Assembly: GCF_040802235.1 (NCBI RefSeq)
Contig: NC_133158.1
Coordinates: 38,754,001-38,818,000, forward strand
Source: Manis javanica
Taxonomy: Eukaryota; Chordata; Mammalia; Pholidota; Manidae
Length of the DNA: 64,000 nucleotides
Reading direction: 5' to 3'
Made by a program: the position numbers and the translations under genes. The notes under the pieces are model-generated. The model worked only from the letters and a program-made list of their open reading frames with translations, was not told the DNA's origin and ran no database searches. Positions 9,990 through 21,639 of the stretch are shown here, in pieces. Position 1 is the stretch's first letter, and each line of letters opens with the position of its first letter.

Positions 9990-12775
9990 CTAAAGCCTGC
10001 AATGGCAATAAGTACATACTTTTCAATAATCACCCTAAATGTAAATGGACTGAATGCACCGATCAAAACACACAGAGTAATAGAATGGATGAAAAGCAAG
10101 ACCCATCTGTATGCTGCTTACAAGAGACCCATCTCAAACCCAAAGATATGCACAGACTAAAAGTCAAGGGATGGAAAAAGATATTCCATGCAAACAACAG
10201 GGAGAAAAAGCAGGTGTTCCAGTACTAGTACCAGACAATATAGACTTCAAAACAAAGAAAGTCACAAGAGATAGAGAAGGACATTACATAATGATACAGG
10301 GCTCAGTCCAATAAAAGGATATAACCATTATAAATATATATGCACCTAACACAGGAGCACCAGCATATGTGAAACAAATACTAACAGAATTCATCGAATG
10401 CAATGCATTCATTTTAGGAGACTTCAACACACCACTTACTCTAAAGGATAGATCCATCAGACACAGAGGCACTGAACAACACACTAAAACAGATGGACTA
10501 ATAGACATCTATAGAACTCTACATCCAAAACCAACAGGATACACGTTCTTCTCAAGTGCACATGGAACATTCTCCAGAATACACCACATACTAGGCCACA
10601 AAAAGAGCCTCAGTAAATTCAAAAGGATTGAAATTCTACCAACCAACTTTTCAGACCACAAAGGTGTAAAACTAGAAATAAACTGTACAAAGAAAGCAAA
10701 AAGACTCACAAACACATGGACGCTTAACAACACGCTCCCAAGTAATCAATGGATCAATGACCAAATCAAAATGGAGATCCAGCAATATATGGAAACAAAC
10801 GACGACAACAACACAAAGCCCCAACTACTGTGGGACACAGCAAAAGCAGTCTTAAGAGGAAAGTATACAGCAATCCAGGCATATTTAAAGAAGGCAGAAC
10901 AATCCCAAATGAATGGTCTAATGTCACAATCATCAAAATTGGAAAAAGAACAAATGAGGCCTAAGGTCAGCAGAAGGAGGGACATAATAAAGATCAGAGA
11001 AGAAATAAATAAAATTGAGAAGAATAAAACAATAGCAAAAATCAATGAAACCAAGAGCTGGTTCTTTGAGAAAATAAACAAAATAGATAAGCCTCTAGCC
11101 ACTTATTAAGAGGAAAAGAGAGTCAACACACATCAACAGAATCAGAAACAAGAAAGGAAAAATCACGACGGACCCCACAGAAATACAAAGAATTATTAGA
11201 GAGTACTATGAAAACCTATCTGCTAACAAGCTGGGAAACCTAGGAGAAATGGACAACTTCCTAGAAAAATACAACCTTCCAAGACTGACCCAGAAAGAAA
11301 CAGAAAATCTAAACAGACCAATTACCAGCAACAAAATTGAAGCGGTAATCAAAAAACTACCAAAGAACAAAACCCCCGGGCCAGATGGATTCACTTCAGA
11401 ATTTTATCAGTCATACAGGGAAGACATAATACCCATTCTCCTTAAAGTTTTCCAAAAAATAGAAGAGGGGATACTCCCAAACTCATTCTATGAAGCCAAC
11501 ATCACCCTAATACCAAAACCAGGCAAAGACCCCACCAAAAAAGAAAACTACAGACCAATATCCCTGATGAACGTAGATGCAAAAATACTCGACAAAATAT
11601 TAGCACACGGAATTCAAAGATGTATCAAAAGGACCATACACCACGACCAAGTGGGATTCATCCTAGGGATGCAAGGATGGTACAACATTCGAAAATCCAT
11701 CAACATCATCCACCACATCAACAAAAAGAAGACAAAAACCACATGATCATCTCCATACATGCTGAAAAAGCATTTGAGAAAATTCAACATTCATTCATGA
11801 TAAAAACTCTCAGCAAAATGGGAATAGAGGGCAAGTACCTCAACATAATAAAGGCCATATATGATAAGCCCACAGCCAACATCATACTGAACAGCGAGAA
11901 GCTGAAAGCTTTTCCTCTGAGATCGGGAACAAGACAGGGATGCCCACTCTCCCCACTGTTACTCAACATAGTACTGCAGGTCCTAGCCAAAGCAATCAGA
12001 CTAAACAAAGAAATACAAGGAATCCAGATTGGTAAAGAAGAAGTTAAACTGTCACTATTTGCAGATGACATGATATTGTACATAAAAAACCCTAAAGACT
12101 TCACTCCGAAACTACTAGAACTGATATCGGAATTCAGCAAAGTTCCAGGATACAAAATTAACACACAGAAATCTGTGGCTTTTCTATACACTAATAATGA
12201 ACCAATAAAAAGAGAAATCAGGAAGACAATTCCATTCACAATAGCATCAAAAAGAATAAAATACCTAGGAATAAACCTAACCAAGGAAGTGAAAGACCTA
12301 TACCCTGAAAACTATAAGACACTCTTAAGAGAAATTAAAGAGGTCGCTAACAAATGGAAACTCATTCTGGCTAGGAAGAATTAATATCGTCAAAATGGCC
12401 ATCGTGCCCAAAGCAATATACAGATTCGATGCAATCCCTATCAAACTACCAACAGCATTCTTCAATGAACTGGAACAAATAGTTCAAAAATTCATATGGA
12501 AACACAAAAGACCACGAATAGCTAAAGGAATCCTGAGAAGGAAGAATAAAGTAGGGGGGATCTCACTTCCCAACTTCAAGCTCTACTACAAAGCCACAGT
12601 AATCAAGACAATTTGGTACTGGCACAAGAACAGAGCCACAGACCAATGGAACAGAATAGAGACTCCAAACATTAACCCAAACATATATGGTCAACTAATA
12701 TTCGATAAAGGGGCCATGGACATACAATGGGGAAATGACAGTCTCTTCAACAGATGGTGCTGGCAAAACTGGACA
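9990..12775 (+). pseudogene. L1 ORF2 (endonuclease-reverse transcriptase), disrupted and 3' truncated
   Basis: Endonuclease start [17 protein letters not shown] near 10,020, GDFNTPLT near 10,420 and SDHKG near 10,660; reverse transcriptase [15 protein letters not shown] near 11,370, [12 protein letters not shown] near 11,935 and the catalytic LFADDMILY near 12,060. The frame is split into at least five pieces (10,160; 10,369-11,109; 11,249-11,746; 11,620-12,384; 12,395-12,781). The cysteine-rich C-terminus is lost. Confidence 0.92.
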
Positions 12776-12982
12776 CCCTAAGCCCTCAGTTCCCAAAAGT
12801 CCTCAAGTGCCTATAAATCCCCTAGACAGCGAACCACTACGGACTCTCTTGTCCCCTCCTGGCGTGAACCTGGAGCTTTGTCCTCTCACTGTATCTCTAA
12901 ATAAAAGCTTGTACCTTGCTCTCCTACCTTGCGTGTTTGTGAAGCTCATTCTTCGGCTTCATGAACAAGAACCCCAGCATCA
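12773..12982 (+). repeat. ERV LTR fragment (end of U3, R, U5), family A
   Basis: Shares TATAAATCCCCTAGACA, CTCTCTTGTCCCCTCCTGGC and CTCTCCTACCTTG with the LTRs at 15531-16262 (plus) and 20604-21475 (minus). It carries TATAAA and AATAAAAGC. Its 5' part is missing; the left side joins L1 with the shared bases ACA. Confidence 0.85.
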
Positions 12983-15530
12983 ACCCCACACCACCACTCT
13001 GTGTGCAGGGATTTCTCCTGCCAGCAAGATGCTGCTGCCCTCAAGCCACCTGCCCCACAGGCCTCTGGAACAAAAGCACAACACTGCTAGACGTAAAGAA
13101 GAAAACTGACTTGGGGATGGGGGAGGCGAGACGGCAGAGCTAAGTGCCTCCCAGCCTCAGATAACCACTGGAGAGATACCAAGCTACAGAAAAGATCTTT
13201 ATCTTCCCACGTAATCCAAACTGGCTCTCCTCTTCCTCCTCCCTGCATTAGACTCTGTCTTGGCTAGAGTCCAAATAAGACTCAGAGGGCTAACCCAGCT
13301 CTTTGAGGCTTTTTTACTGCAGTTCCAAAATGCAGCCACTGAGGCCACCTCCCCTTCTGATGTCAGGGTTCATTCGGTTGCTTTCAAATGTTTGATTCAG
13401 TCAACCTGTGCAGGCAGCTCTGGCCTGGCTGTAGGACTGCAGCTGCGAACAGAAAGCATCTTTCCTCAGCTCTGACGCTTATGGAATACCGCATGTAACA
13501 GAGGTGGGGATTCACAAAACCAAGCCCCATTTGCCTGATTTGTAAGGAATGGCAATTAAGAAAGACCTGCTGTCCAAGAAATGTTTATTCAAACAAAAGA
13601 AACCAAAGGAGAGAGGCCACCCCTTCCTCCCACCTTCTTTCTCTTCACAGCTTTGCTCGAATCGGATGACCTGCAGCACGTCCAGGGCTGGTAAGGTCAC
13701 AGGGTTTAGCATTAGGATCAGTTCTGTAACCTAAGCCACACAAAGAATGCGACACTGTGATTAGGACAAATACCATCTGGAGGAAAAGTAATCCAGGCAG
13801 AAAAAGACTTTCCTTTTAAGTCTCAAAGATCCATGCACAGAGGTAGGGGCCAAGCCACGCTCAACACGGTGGCAGCCTCGGGGTTTCCACGCAGGAGGCC
13901 AGCAGGCTGTGGACGAGGAGGAGGAACAAGGACTTGTGGCGCTAACGGCACATCTAGGTCACAGGTGCCGCGGTGTAGACCAATGAGCCACAAGGCGTCA
14001 GAGGCAGCCTTCTTCCCAAGACAGACGCACGTCCACAGTCCCTAGGATTTATACTCATGTGGCTCAGGGTCAGTAGGGACAGGATACCTTGGGGAGCAAA
14101 GGCCTGTCCTCCCACAGATCTACAAACTGACTCCTGCCTCTCCCCCTGCCCTCTCCCTTCAAAACCAGAACCAAGATGAGACACAAGGTGAGGATGAGGA
14201 TGTTTTTCCCTCTCTCCATTCAGCAGAATGAAGACCAAAGACGAGCCGCAATTTTGAACTTCACTATGTACGAACAGGAATAGTAGGAAAAAAATTAGAC
14301 CGGCCGACTCCATACTGCTTCCTGGCTGCTTTCCACTAGTTACCCTGACATCACCAGCAACCACACAAGGGTGATATCCTGGGTGCACTGAAATCTATTT
14401 TGTACCCATGGAAGGTAGTAACTTACACATTTCCCCCACCTCCCAGCAGGGTGTCTTTTAAATAAAATTTTATAGGTAATCAAACAGCTTTCTACATTTC
14501 TTCAACACTTGTTATTTCTGAAATGACTATGTCTGAATTAATCAATGACTGTGCCTTTTGATATACCACAATAGCTCTAACTGCATTAGCCCATGAGCTT
14601 GTCAGAAACACTCCCAGTATTCTGAAAACATTCAGTTATATGTCTGTCTGCTTGGTATCAACTTCAGGTTTAGTCTATACAAATTCAACGTCTTCTGCAT
14701 CTGTTGAAATATTTCCTTATAATCTTCTTCATTCCCATACCTGGCTTAGTACAGAAAGATATATTACAATGAGAAAGCTATCAAGCGTAATCGAGTATTT
14801 AGCTATCAACATTAGACCCAACATGTAAATTTTAAACCATCTTTTAGAGCCAACATAACTTTCCCTCACAACTGTCCTAAATATATTTTAAGGTTGTTAA
14901 CGTCAATTTCAGAATTCCTCACTTTTCAAAAAAACAAGAATATCAATTTAAACAATCTTTATTTAAATCACTCTGCTCCCAGGACACTGGTCATGAAAGT
15001 TAATTTTTAAGCGGACCAAGCAAAAAGCTAAATATTTTGTAAATGCCTACTATTCATATCAATTCATATTCATGTCAGTTATATAGCCTGTTCCATGTAT
15101 TACCAAATTCTGTATGTTAGTTTTAAATCAAATGCAGTAAGCACACCAGCTGTTAAGTTTTTATTCCATTCCATCTGGCCTATTTACATATGAATGTTTC
15201 TAAGGAGTCGTATTTTAAAATGTAATGCATTTCTCTTACCACAAACACAAAGATACAATTTCACTGAAAAATTTGGTTTATAATACAGTATTATTTCCAT
15301 AATATGTGTAAAGTCCAAGTTCAGTGTGACGATAACTTCCCCACCTAACTTCCCCTTCAACTTTGTGTATTTCATACATTTATCACTCAGTATTTTCATA
15401 CATACTTTCCTACCTATACTTAGACTTACACATCAGTCTGAGAAACTGATGCTTGCCCTATTTTCACACCTTTATGAATGCCAGTCCATCATTCCAAATT
15501 TTAAAAAGAATACAGACTGATGGATAGAAA
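12983..15530 (-). other. Unassigned region with minus-strand 3' UTR features
   Basis: Three AATAAA signals lie on the minus strand (13584-13589, 14958-14963, 15160-15165). The stretch 14,880-15,520 read on the minus strand is AT-rich, repeat-free and UTR-like. No coding exon was recognised. It could be the 3' UTR of the unidentified gene starting at the CpG island, or a non-coding RNA. Confidence 0.35.
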
Positions 15531-16262
15531 TGAGACAGGGACCACGGGCGTAGTCAGAGCAGGGTGAGGGCCTCTGGAAAAAGACCCCTACCAAAACTCC
15601 ATATTAAACAATTAAGCAAAGACAAAGTCACATTAATTCTCTAAAGTAAAATATCAAACTAGGAATATAAACATTCTTCAGTGAAGATTACTTAAAACTA
15701 AAAAGCCAGGAATAACCTGGCCTGGAATGTTTGAACATCCCCCAGATAAGACAATACCTCAGCAGAGCCCATGTCTTGTTTGTGTCAATTAAATGAGGCT
15801 ATTGTAAAATTTACTTTAGCAGCTAAAAGGCCCAGTTGATCTTTAACTTTGCCCAGAGGCTGCTTTTCCTCCTCCAGCCGGAATCAAGTCAATAACTCAG
15901 CTGATCTTGAAAGCAAGACAAGCAGCCTTGACTGATATGCTCCCAAACCAATAATCTGCTATGCAGTAAATTTATGTTAACTCTGCAAAATAGTCTGGAA
16001 AACTGATAAGAAACTTAGTGTCTCTTTAAAAATAAACATTCAGAGACCATCTGGTGGATCTACATCCCTAGCTCTTTTGTCTTTCAACTGCCTATAAATC
16101 CCCTAGACAAGGCACCACCCCGGGCTCTCTTGTCCCCTCCTGGCTAGTGTCAGGAGCTCTGTCTGTCCTCTCATTGTATCTCAATAAAAGTCTCCCTGGC
16201 TCTCCTACCTTAACTGTTTGCTAAATTCATTCTTCAACTCCGCAAACAAAAACCCCAGTGTG
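15531..16262 (+). repeat. ERV LTR, family A, plus strand
   Basis: Starts TGAGACAGGGACC; TATAAATCCCCTAG near 16,095; AATAAAAGTC near 16,185; ends about AAACAAAAACCCCAG. The first 330 bases match the reverse complement of 21,140-21,475, and the last 200 match 12,780-12,982. The middle U3 part differs from the minus-strand copy, so two subfamilies are present. The exact 3' end and target duplication were not resolved. Confidence 0.85.
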
Positions 16263-16329
16263 GGATTGATGGGGTTAATACATAATTCGAGTAAGGTAGA
16301 AATCAAATGTATAAGCACACATGACTTGA

Positions 16330-16662
16330 CTGTTTTTCCCACACACTCTGTTGATGTGTAATCAAGGACTGAGTGATGAGAACCAAAGCAGTTCTCACGG
16401 CTTGGCTTGGAGCCATCTTCACATAGTTTTGGTATCCTTGAGAAGCGTCGTGTCCTTGGGCTAGACTCAAGGCCAGATAATGATGTTTGAGTTCATTCTA
16501 AGTTTATTTATTCAATAAATACAAGAAATGCCTTCTCGGCATTGCTCTTGAGCTGTTCCGCCTTGAGCCCCCTGGCTGGCCCTTTCAGGTCTTCCATAAC
16601 TCATCCCGTCTCCTCCCTTGTCAGCGGCTCCAAAGCAGGGAGGGGACCGACACCCCGGCATC
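16330..16662 (-). repeat. Possible further LTR
   Basis: On the minus strand it begins TGCCGGGGTGTCGG and ends GGGAAAAACA, with AATAAATAAA in the middle. No matching target duplication was found, so the call is tentative. Confidence 0.35.
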
Positions 16663-16732
16663 AGAAAGATGGATGTGCCGATGAATAGACGATCAAGTAT
16701 AACAATATGAAGTAGCAGAAACTAGGTGGTAG

Positions 16733-17223
16733 TGTTAGGGTCTAGGCTTCCGAGGCTTCCCCAGAGAACAAACTACACAGGCATAGAGATGTAAATTCAA
16801 GCAAAGTCTTTATTCAGCCAACTAGTTGGGGTCCAAGTCAGCCCGAAGCAGCGGGTCTCAACAAGGACCCCGAGCACTCAGAGCCAAGGGTTTATATAGC
16901 AATTTCAAAGCACTTAACTCATAGCAATTTTCTATAACTATACATTATTCTTGCAAGACATATATCCTGGGGTTAAGCAAGGGCAGGGTAAGACTACTCC
17001 TCAATGGTTAGGGAGGTTCTGCACGATAAGCTTGGTATGTAAGATTTACTGACCAAGGTTAGCTGACCAAGGGTCACAGCTGCCCACCACCCGGTGCTCA
17101 TGATTAACTTGTTTTTCAAGGCCTTACCCAGTTCCAGTTTTTCTTTCTAAGTCACATACTCAGAAAATGGCTTCTAGGCCTTTAAGATGGCTATGCTTAT
17201 GCTAACCTATTTCTATTCTTACA
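16733..17223 (-). repeat. Solo ERV LTR, family B, with 4-bp target duplication
   Basis: 491 bp, minus strand, with TG...CA ends, TATATAAACCC, and AATAAAGAC. Flanked by GTAG at 16729-16732 and 17224-17227. A 4-bp duplication fits class I (gammaretrovirus-like) ERVs. There is no internal region, so it is a solo LTR left by recombination. Confidence 0.88.
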
Positions 17224-17227
17224 GTAG

Positions 17228-19011
17228 GTGTTGAAGTGTTCCATGTAGAATCCTGCCAATTTCGCTGAGCATTTGAAAATGTTATGATGAAACCTTGGGA
17301 GAACAACTGTCCATTTGCAAAGCCCACCTTACCAGCCACCACAGGACCCCATTTTTCTCCAAGGCATTTAACCCTTCCTACCACCCATCAGTTGTTTATG
17401 TGCCACAACTCATCTCCCCATAGGATTCATGGTTAAATCATTTTTCTCTCATTCAATTCCATCTATTACAACTTGTACACAAAGGCCATTCAACAAATGG
17501 CAAAAAAAATACTTGACCATTTATGGAAAATAAAATAATCACTGTTTAGTTTTACTAATTAAATTGTTCTCACATAATAGGTGGCTATCATCTGCAACAC
17601 ATAGGAAGCTGAAACAGTAAAGAACTGTCTGTATTTCAAGAAAAAAAATTTCCCAACCATGTATTTGCAATCTGAGATGTTAGAATGATTCACAGCTCTT
17701 GAATTAAGAGATGACCAGACCTTCCCTCAGGGAAGGCAAACATGCCTTTTGGGCGAGAGCCGTGACCGGAAGCTGGTGACCTGGACCTTTCAAGACTAGA
17801 CCAAGTTTGTGTGATTTCCAGGAGAGGTGCAGGTGCTCCCAGTCCTGGGGAGACGTGGGCCTGGGGCGAGGATGGGGAGTGAGCATCTCATGGTCTCAAG
17901 GGGCTCTGCAAAGAAGAGTTAGTAGACTTGGGGAGGCTAAACCAGGTTTGCCAGCTAGAGAGCAGAGCTAACTAACCATTACCCAAATCAGTAATGAAAA
18001 ATGGGAAGCTCCTCAGAGAGCAGGACTTAGGTCTAGACACCAGGAACCTGAAGTGAAAGTGGGACCTTTATGGCCTTGAGATAAATGGAGACATAGGCCA
18101 ATAGAGTCAGTTACCTAGGAAAGGGCCAGAGAAAAAGACCAACTAGTCCTGAGGTATATCCTCACCACGGAGAAGGAGAAGGTAAAATGACTTTAAACCA
18201 ACTGGAGTGGAAGCCAGAATGTGGGCACCAGAATACTGCAACGTAATGGAGTCGAGATGAGAAAGAATTTCTGCCAAAGGAGTGGCCAATGGAAAATGGA
18301 GAGGGGGTGACTCGGACACCCCCTTGTCAGCATCTGTGACTTAGTGACCACAAAGAAAGCCGCCGGCCATCGAACACCAGAAATGGGGCTGCACTACGCA
18401 TGCCCTGTCTCATTTAATTTTTTCGTAATGAATACAGCCTGAAAATAGAGCACCTGGTGGATTATGTCCTTATTTAAGTAATGCATTAAGGTTAAACCTC
18501 ACTAAATAATAAACAGGAAAGTGGTTATAGATATAGCTTTCTAATTTTATTTGAATTAATATCAAACAAAACTAGTTTACCTTTTTTAAGCTTATATCAA
18601 CAAAGCTATATGAAGATAAATTTTTTCAAAAAATAATAAACCGGAAGAAGGTGGCCCAAATGTCCTCCAAGTGGCAAGAATAAGAGTATTTGCCACTCCA
18701 CCCAAAACCCAGTATTTGTAGCACTTAGCCCAGAAGTCAATGAACAGGTAGACTGAGTGAAGTAAACTGGGATGGCAGTGGGAGAAGAGGTGTTTTTTCA
18801 AAGGTTGAATCATATGAAATCAACAATGTACAAAAATTCATTTTCATGTTTCACATGTTCCTTAGACGATCACAAATAGCAAGCAGTCATTTTCTGCAAA
18901 GACTTTCTGTGCCACTGACTTGACTTCTGTTAGTCCACATCAGTAATTAGCAAACAGGAAGAATTCTCCCACATTCAATATATCTGCATAGGCACACACC
19001 CTCTGGGGTAC
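17228..19011. other. Unassigned sequence
   Basis: No exon, RNA or repeat could be supported. Short open frames on the minus strand at 17202-17384 and 17704-17886 lack recognisable domains. Confidence 0.45.
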
Positions 19012-19022
19012 AAGCCTTTGCC

Positions 19023-19399
19023 TCCCCTTTTTTTGACTTTGAAAAAAAATTTTTATTAAGGTATTGATATACACTCTTATGAAGGTTTCACATGAAAAAA
19101 CAATGTGGTTACTACAGTTACCCATATTATCAATTCCCCCCCATACCCCAATGCAGTCACTGTCCATCAGTGTAGTAATATGCCACAGATTCACTATTTG
19201 CCTTCTCTGTGCTACATACACTGTTTTCCGCGTGATACCCCATACCATGTGTACTAAACATAATACCCCTCAATCCCCTTCTCCCTCCCTCCCCACCCCC
19301 TCCCCTTTGGTAACCACTAGTCCCTTCTTGGAGTCTGAGTCTGCTGCTATTTTGTTCCTTCAGTTTTGCTTCGTTGTTATAAATGAGGGAAATCATTTC
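19023..19399 (-). mobile_element. 5'-truncated young L1 insertion with 11-bp target duplication
   Basis: The 3' UTR of the same young L1 type seen at 47.04-47.41 kb and 49.8-50.14 kb, antisense. Its A-tail appears as T-runs at 19,028-19,055. AAGCCTTTGCC occurs at 19012-19022 and again at 19400-19410. Confidence 0.9.
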
Positions 19400-19410
19400 A
19401 AGCCTTTGCC

Positions 19411-20600
19411 CCTTAAGTCACCAAAACAAACACTTTTGAAAGTTAGTCTGGTCTTGTTTCCCAACCCAGGAACAACCCACAGGAACTTCAGAATTTCCTA
19501 TGCACCAAAAAAAAAGGTGGTTATCTGCCCCAAGGGAGGTCCCAGGGGGTTGGTTTGGCAAGTCTCTGCAAGCTGTTACCGTAAAGGCCAAGATAATCTT
19601 GAACTGCAGAGAGCTGAAATCTATTCTGTGCTCACTCCGTGCTCCTCAGTACAACTACAAACTCCTGGGCTCTCTCCAATCACCTGAGGTTCATACTGCC
19701 TTTCCAAGAGGATTCCATGAAGCCCCCAAATTATGACACACACAGACAAAAAAACTGGCCAAGTAAATTCCCATCATGCCAGGGCACTTGGCGGTTTTCA
19801 AGGGCAGACTGTTCCCAGAAAAATGCAAATAATTCAGGCTCCCCAAAGAAATTCCAAGCAAATACAGACATTCTGTTCTGTCAGAAAGCCATGCCGAATT
19901 GCAGTTTAAGAACTTGGATGAAGAGGTTAGAGCACACAGACAGGAAGATGGCTTCTGGCCTATAAGGGATTCTAATTTACCATTCTGTATTTTCCCCCTC
20001 ATCCCAACTTTATACATCCACTGAAAAGATTCGCTGTACAGTGCATGATACCTAGCAATGTTTGTGTCTACTGCCAATGTGATAGCCTTTCAGTAATTCA
20101 CCTTTAACCTTTTTAAATAAAAAAATTAAATGTCTCCTTTCCAGTGTTCAATCGTTTAGTTCTTCCAAATGTCAGCTGCAAAAAAAAGAAAAAAAAAAAA
20201 AAGAGTATTCAAAAAACAGAAGCCACCTCTCCTGCTACAGCTGCCAAAGGATTTGCCAAAAAACCACAGGTAAAATAATGTTCTTACGAGTTCCAATTAA
20301 GGCATCTATTTTGGAATTTCCAAACAAAACATCTAGGTAAGATAAGACATGGTTACATCAGTCCCACATACTTTTCAACCTTTAGCAAGTAAGATACTAC
20401 ACGTGGCTGCATAACCTCCTCACCCATTTTAATTCCCTTTTCTCATGCTTCTGTCCTCAAACACATATACAGAAATTTTCACTCGGCTATAAAAAAGGTT
20501 TTAAGGTAATTTCAGTAACAAACCATAAGTCAGGCTCGTTGAGATTCTTTAAATCAAATAGGACTGTGCAACAAGAGAGAAGCCACCATCCCTACCACGG
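19411..20600. other. Unassigned sequence with a candidate minus-strand splice acceptor
   Basis: On the minus strand a run of more than 25 pyrimidines ends TTTGCAG at 20,176, giving a strong acceptor whose exon would begin CTGACATTTGGAAG at 20,175. Possible short coding tails in the three frames are LTFGRTKRLNTGKETFNFFI, DIWKN and an immediate stop; I recognise none. The 128-codon frame at 19691-20077 has no known domain. This could be the last exon of the CpG-island gene. Confidence 0.3.
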
Positions 20601-20603
20601 AAT

Positions 20604-21475
20604 TGAAGCCGGGGTTCTTGTTTGCGGAGTCAAAGAGTGAATTTAGCAAATACCCAAGGTAGGAGAGCCAGGGAGAGGCTTTTAGTAAGAGGACAGAGCT
20701 CCTGGTGGGGACAAGAGAGCCCACAAGAGAGCCCACAAGAGAGCCCGTAGTGGTGTGTTGTCTAGGGGTTTTACAGGCAGTTGAGGATTTTTGGGAACTG
20801 GACAAAGGCTTAGGGGTGTGGACTTCTTAGGTAGTCCCAGAATAGTTAAAATTAACAACACAAGAAGTTTACTGCTCTGATTTCTCCCTGGGATACCAGC
20901 GTCTTGGTTGGGGAGCATATCAAAAAAGGCCGCCTGCCCAGCCCCCAAGGTGGGCTGAGGTCTTTGTCCGTTTGCTAGAGTAAGTTAAGAACCCACTTCT
21001 TAACTTCCTGGGTGTTGAAATGCAATCTTATCTTTAAGATGGGATCCTTCCTGCCTTTTACTATGTTGTTTGTGACTGGGTTCACTTTCCGTATTAATTG
21101 CCCAGGTGATACATTACTTGATTAGGGGCCGGAGGAGGAAAAGCATCTGGGCAAAGTCAAAGATCAACTGGGCCTTTTAGCCGCTAAAGTAAATTTTACA
21201 ATAGCCTCATTTAATTGACACAATGAAGACACGGGCTATTATGCTGAGGTATTTTCTTATCTGGGGGATGTTCAAACATTCCAGGCCTAGTTAGTCCTGG
21301 CTTTTCAGTTTTACCTAATCTTCACTGCAGAATGCTTATACTCCTAGTTTGTTATTTTCCTTTAGAGAATTAATGTGACTCTGACTTTGCTGAATTGTTT
21401 CATATGGAGTTTTGGCAGGGGTCTTTTTCCAGAGGCCCTCACCCTGCTCTGACTACAGCCACGGTCCCTGTCTCA
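20604..21475 (-). repeat. Solo ERV LTR, family A, with 4-bp target duplication
   Basis: 872 bp on the minus strand from TGAGACAGGGACC to ACCCCGGCTTCA. Flanked by GAAT at 20600-20603 and 21476-21479. A 12-base unit (ACAAGAGAGCCC on the plus strand) is repeated in tandem near 20,710-20,745. Its central U3 differs from the copy at 15,531. Confidence 0.9.
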
Positions 21476-21595
21476 GAATCTCTGTGGCTAGTTATAAATT
21501 ACTCAGCTGCAGATCACAAACAGAAATGACAGAAAAGAACGAATTTCTAAATACAAGAAAATGCACTGTCAGTCCCCAAATCAAAGTAAAGAAAC

Positions 21596-21601
21596 TTTAT
21601 T
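21596..21601 (-). other. AATAAA at the edge of the CpG island, minus strand
   Basis: Located just past the low-coordinate edge of the island. It could serve a short unspliced transcript reading leftward out of the island. No other support. Confidence 0.25.
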
Positions 21602-21639
21602 CACAAATAAAAAATACGGGAGGTACGTCATGAAAAAAA

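Larger units (their letters stand above)
8030..12775 (+). mobile_element. Nearly complete young LINE-1, 3' end missing
   Basis: Starts with the L1 5' end (GGGCCAAGATGGCGGC), followed by about 0.8 kb 5' UTR, ORF1 and ORF2. It stops inside ORF2 at TGGCAAAACTGGACA and is joined directly to an ERV LTR fragment; no 3' UTR or A-tail remains. Both ORFs are broken by stops and frameshifts, so it cannot move. Confidence 0.93.

Noticed and set aside
9606..12284. Long minus-strand frames opposite the L1 ORFs (for example 11784-12284)
   Set aside because: Shadows of ORF1 and ORF2; no independent domain or start context.
13954..14388. 144-codon minus frame near the putative 3' UTR
   Set aside because: No domain, no splice context, and composition typical of non-coding DNA; left as part of an unassigned region.
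20168..20276. Short plus-strand frame starting MSAAKKRKKKK
   Set aside because: It is translated from an A-run that reads better as the pyrimidine tract of a minus-strand splice acceptor.
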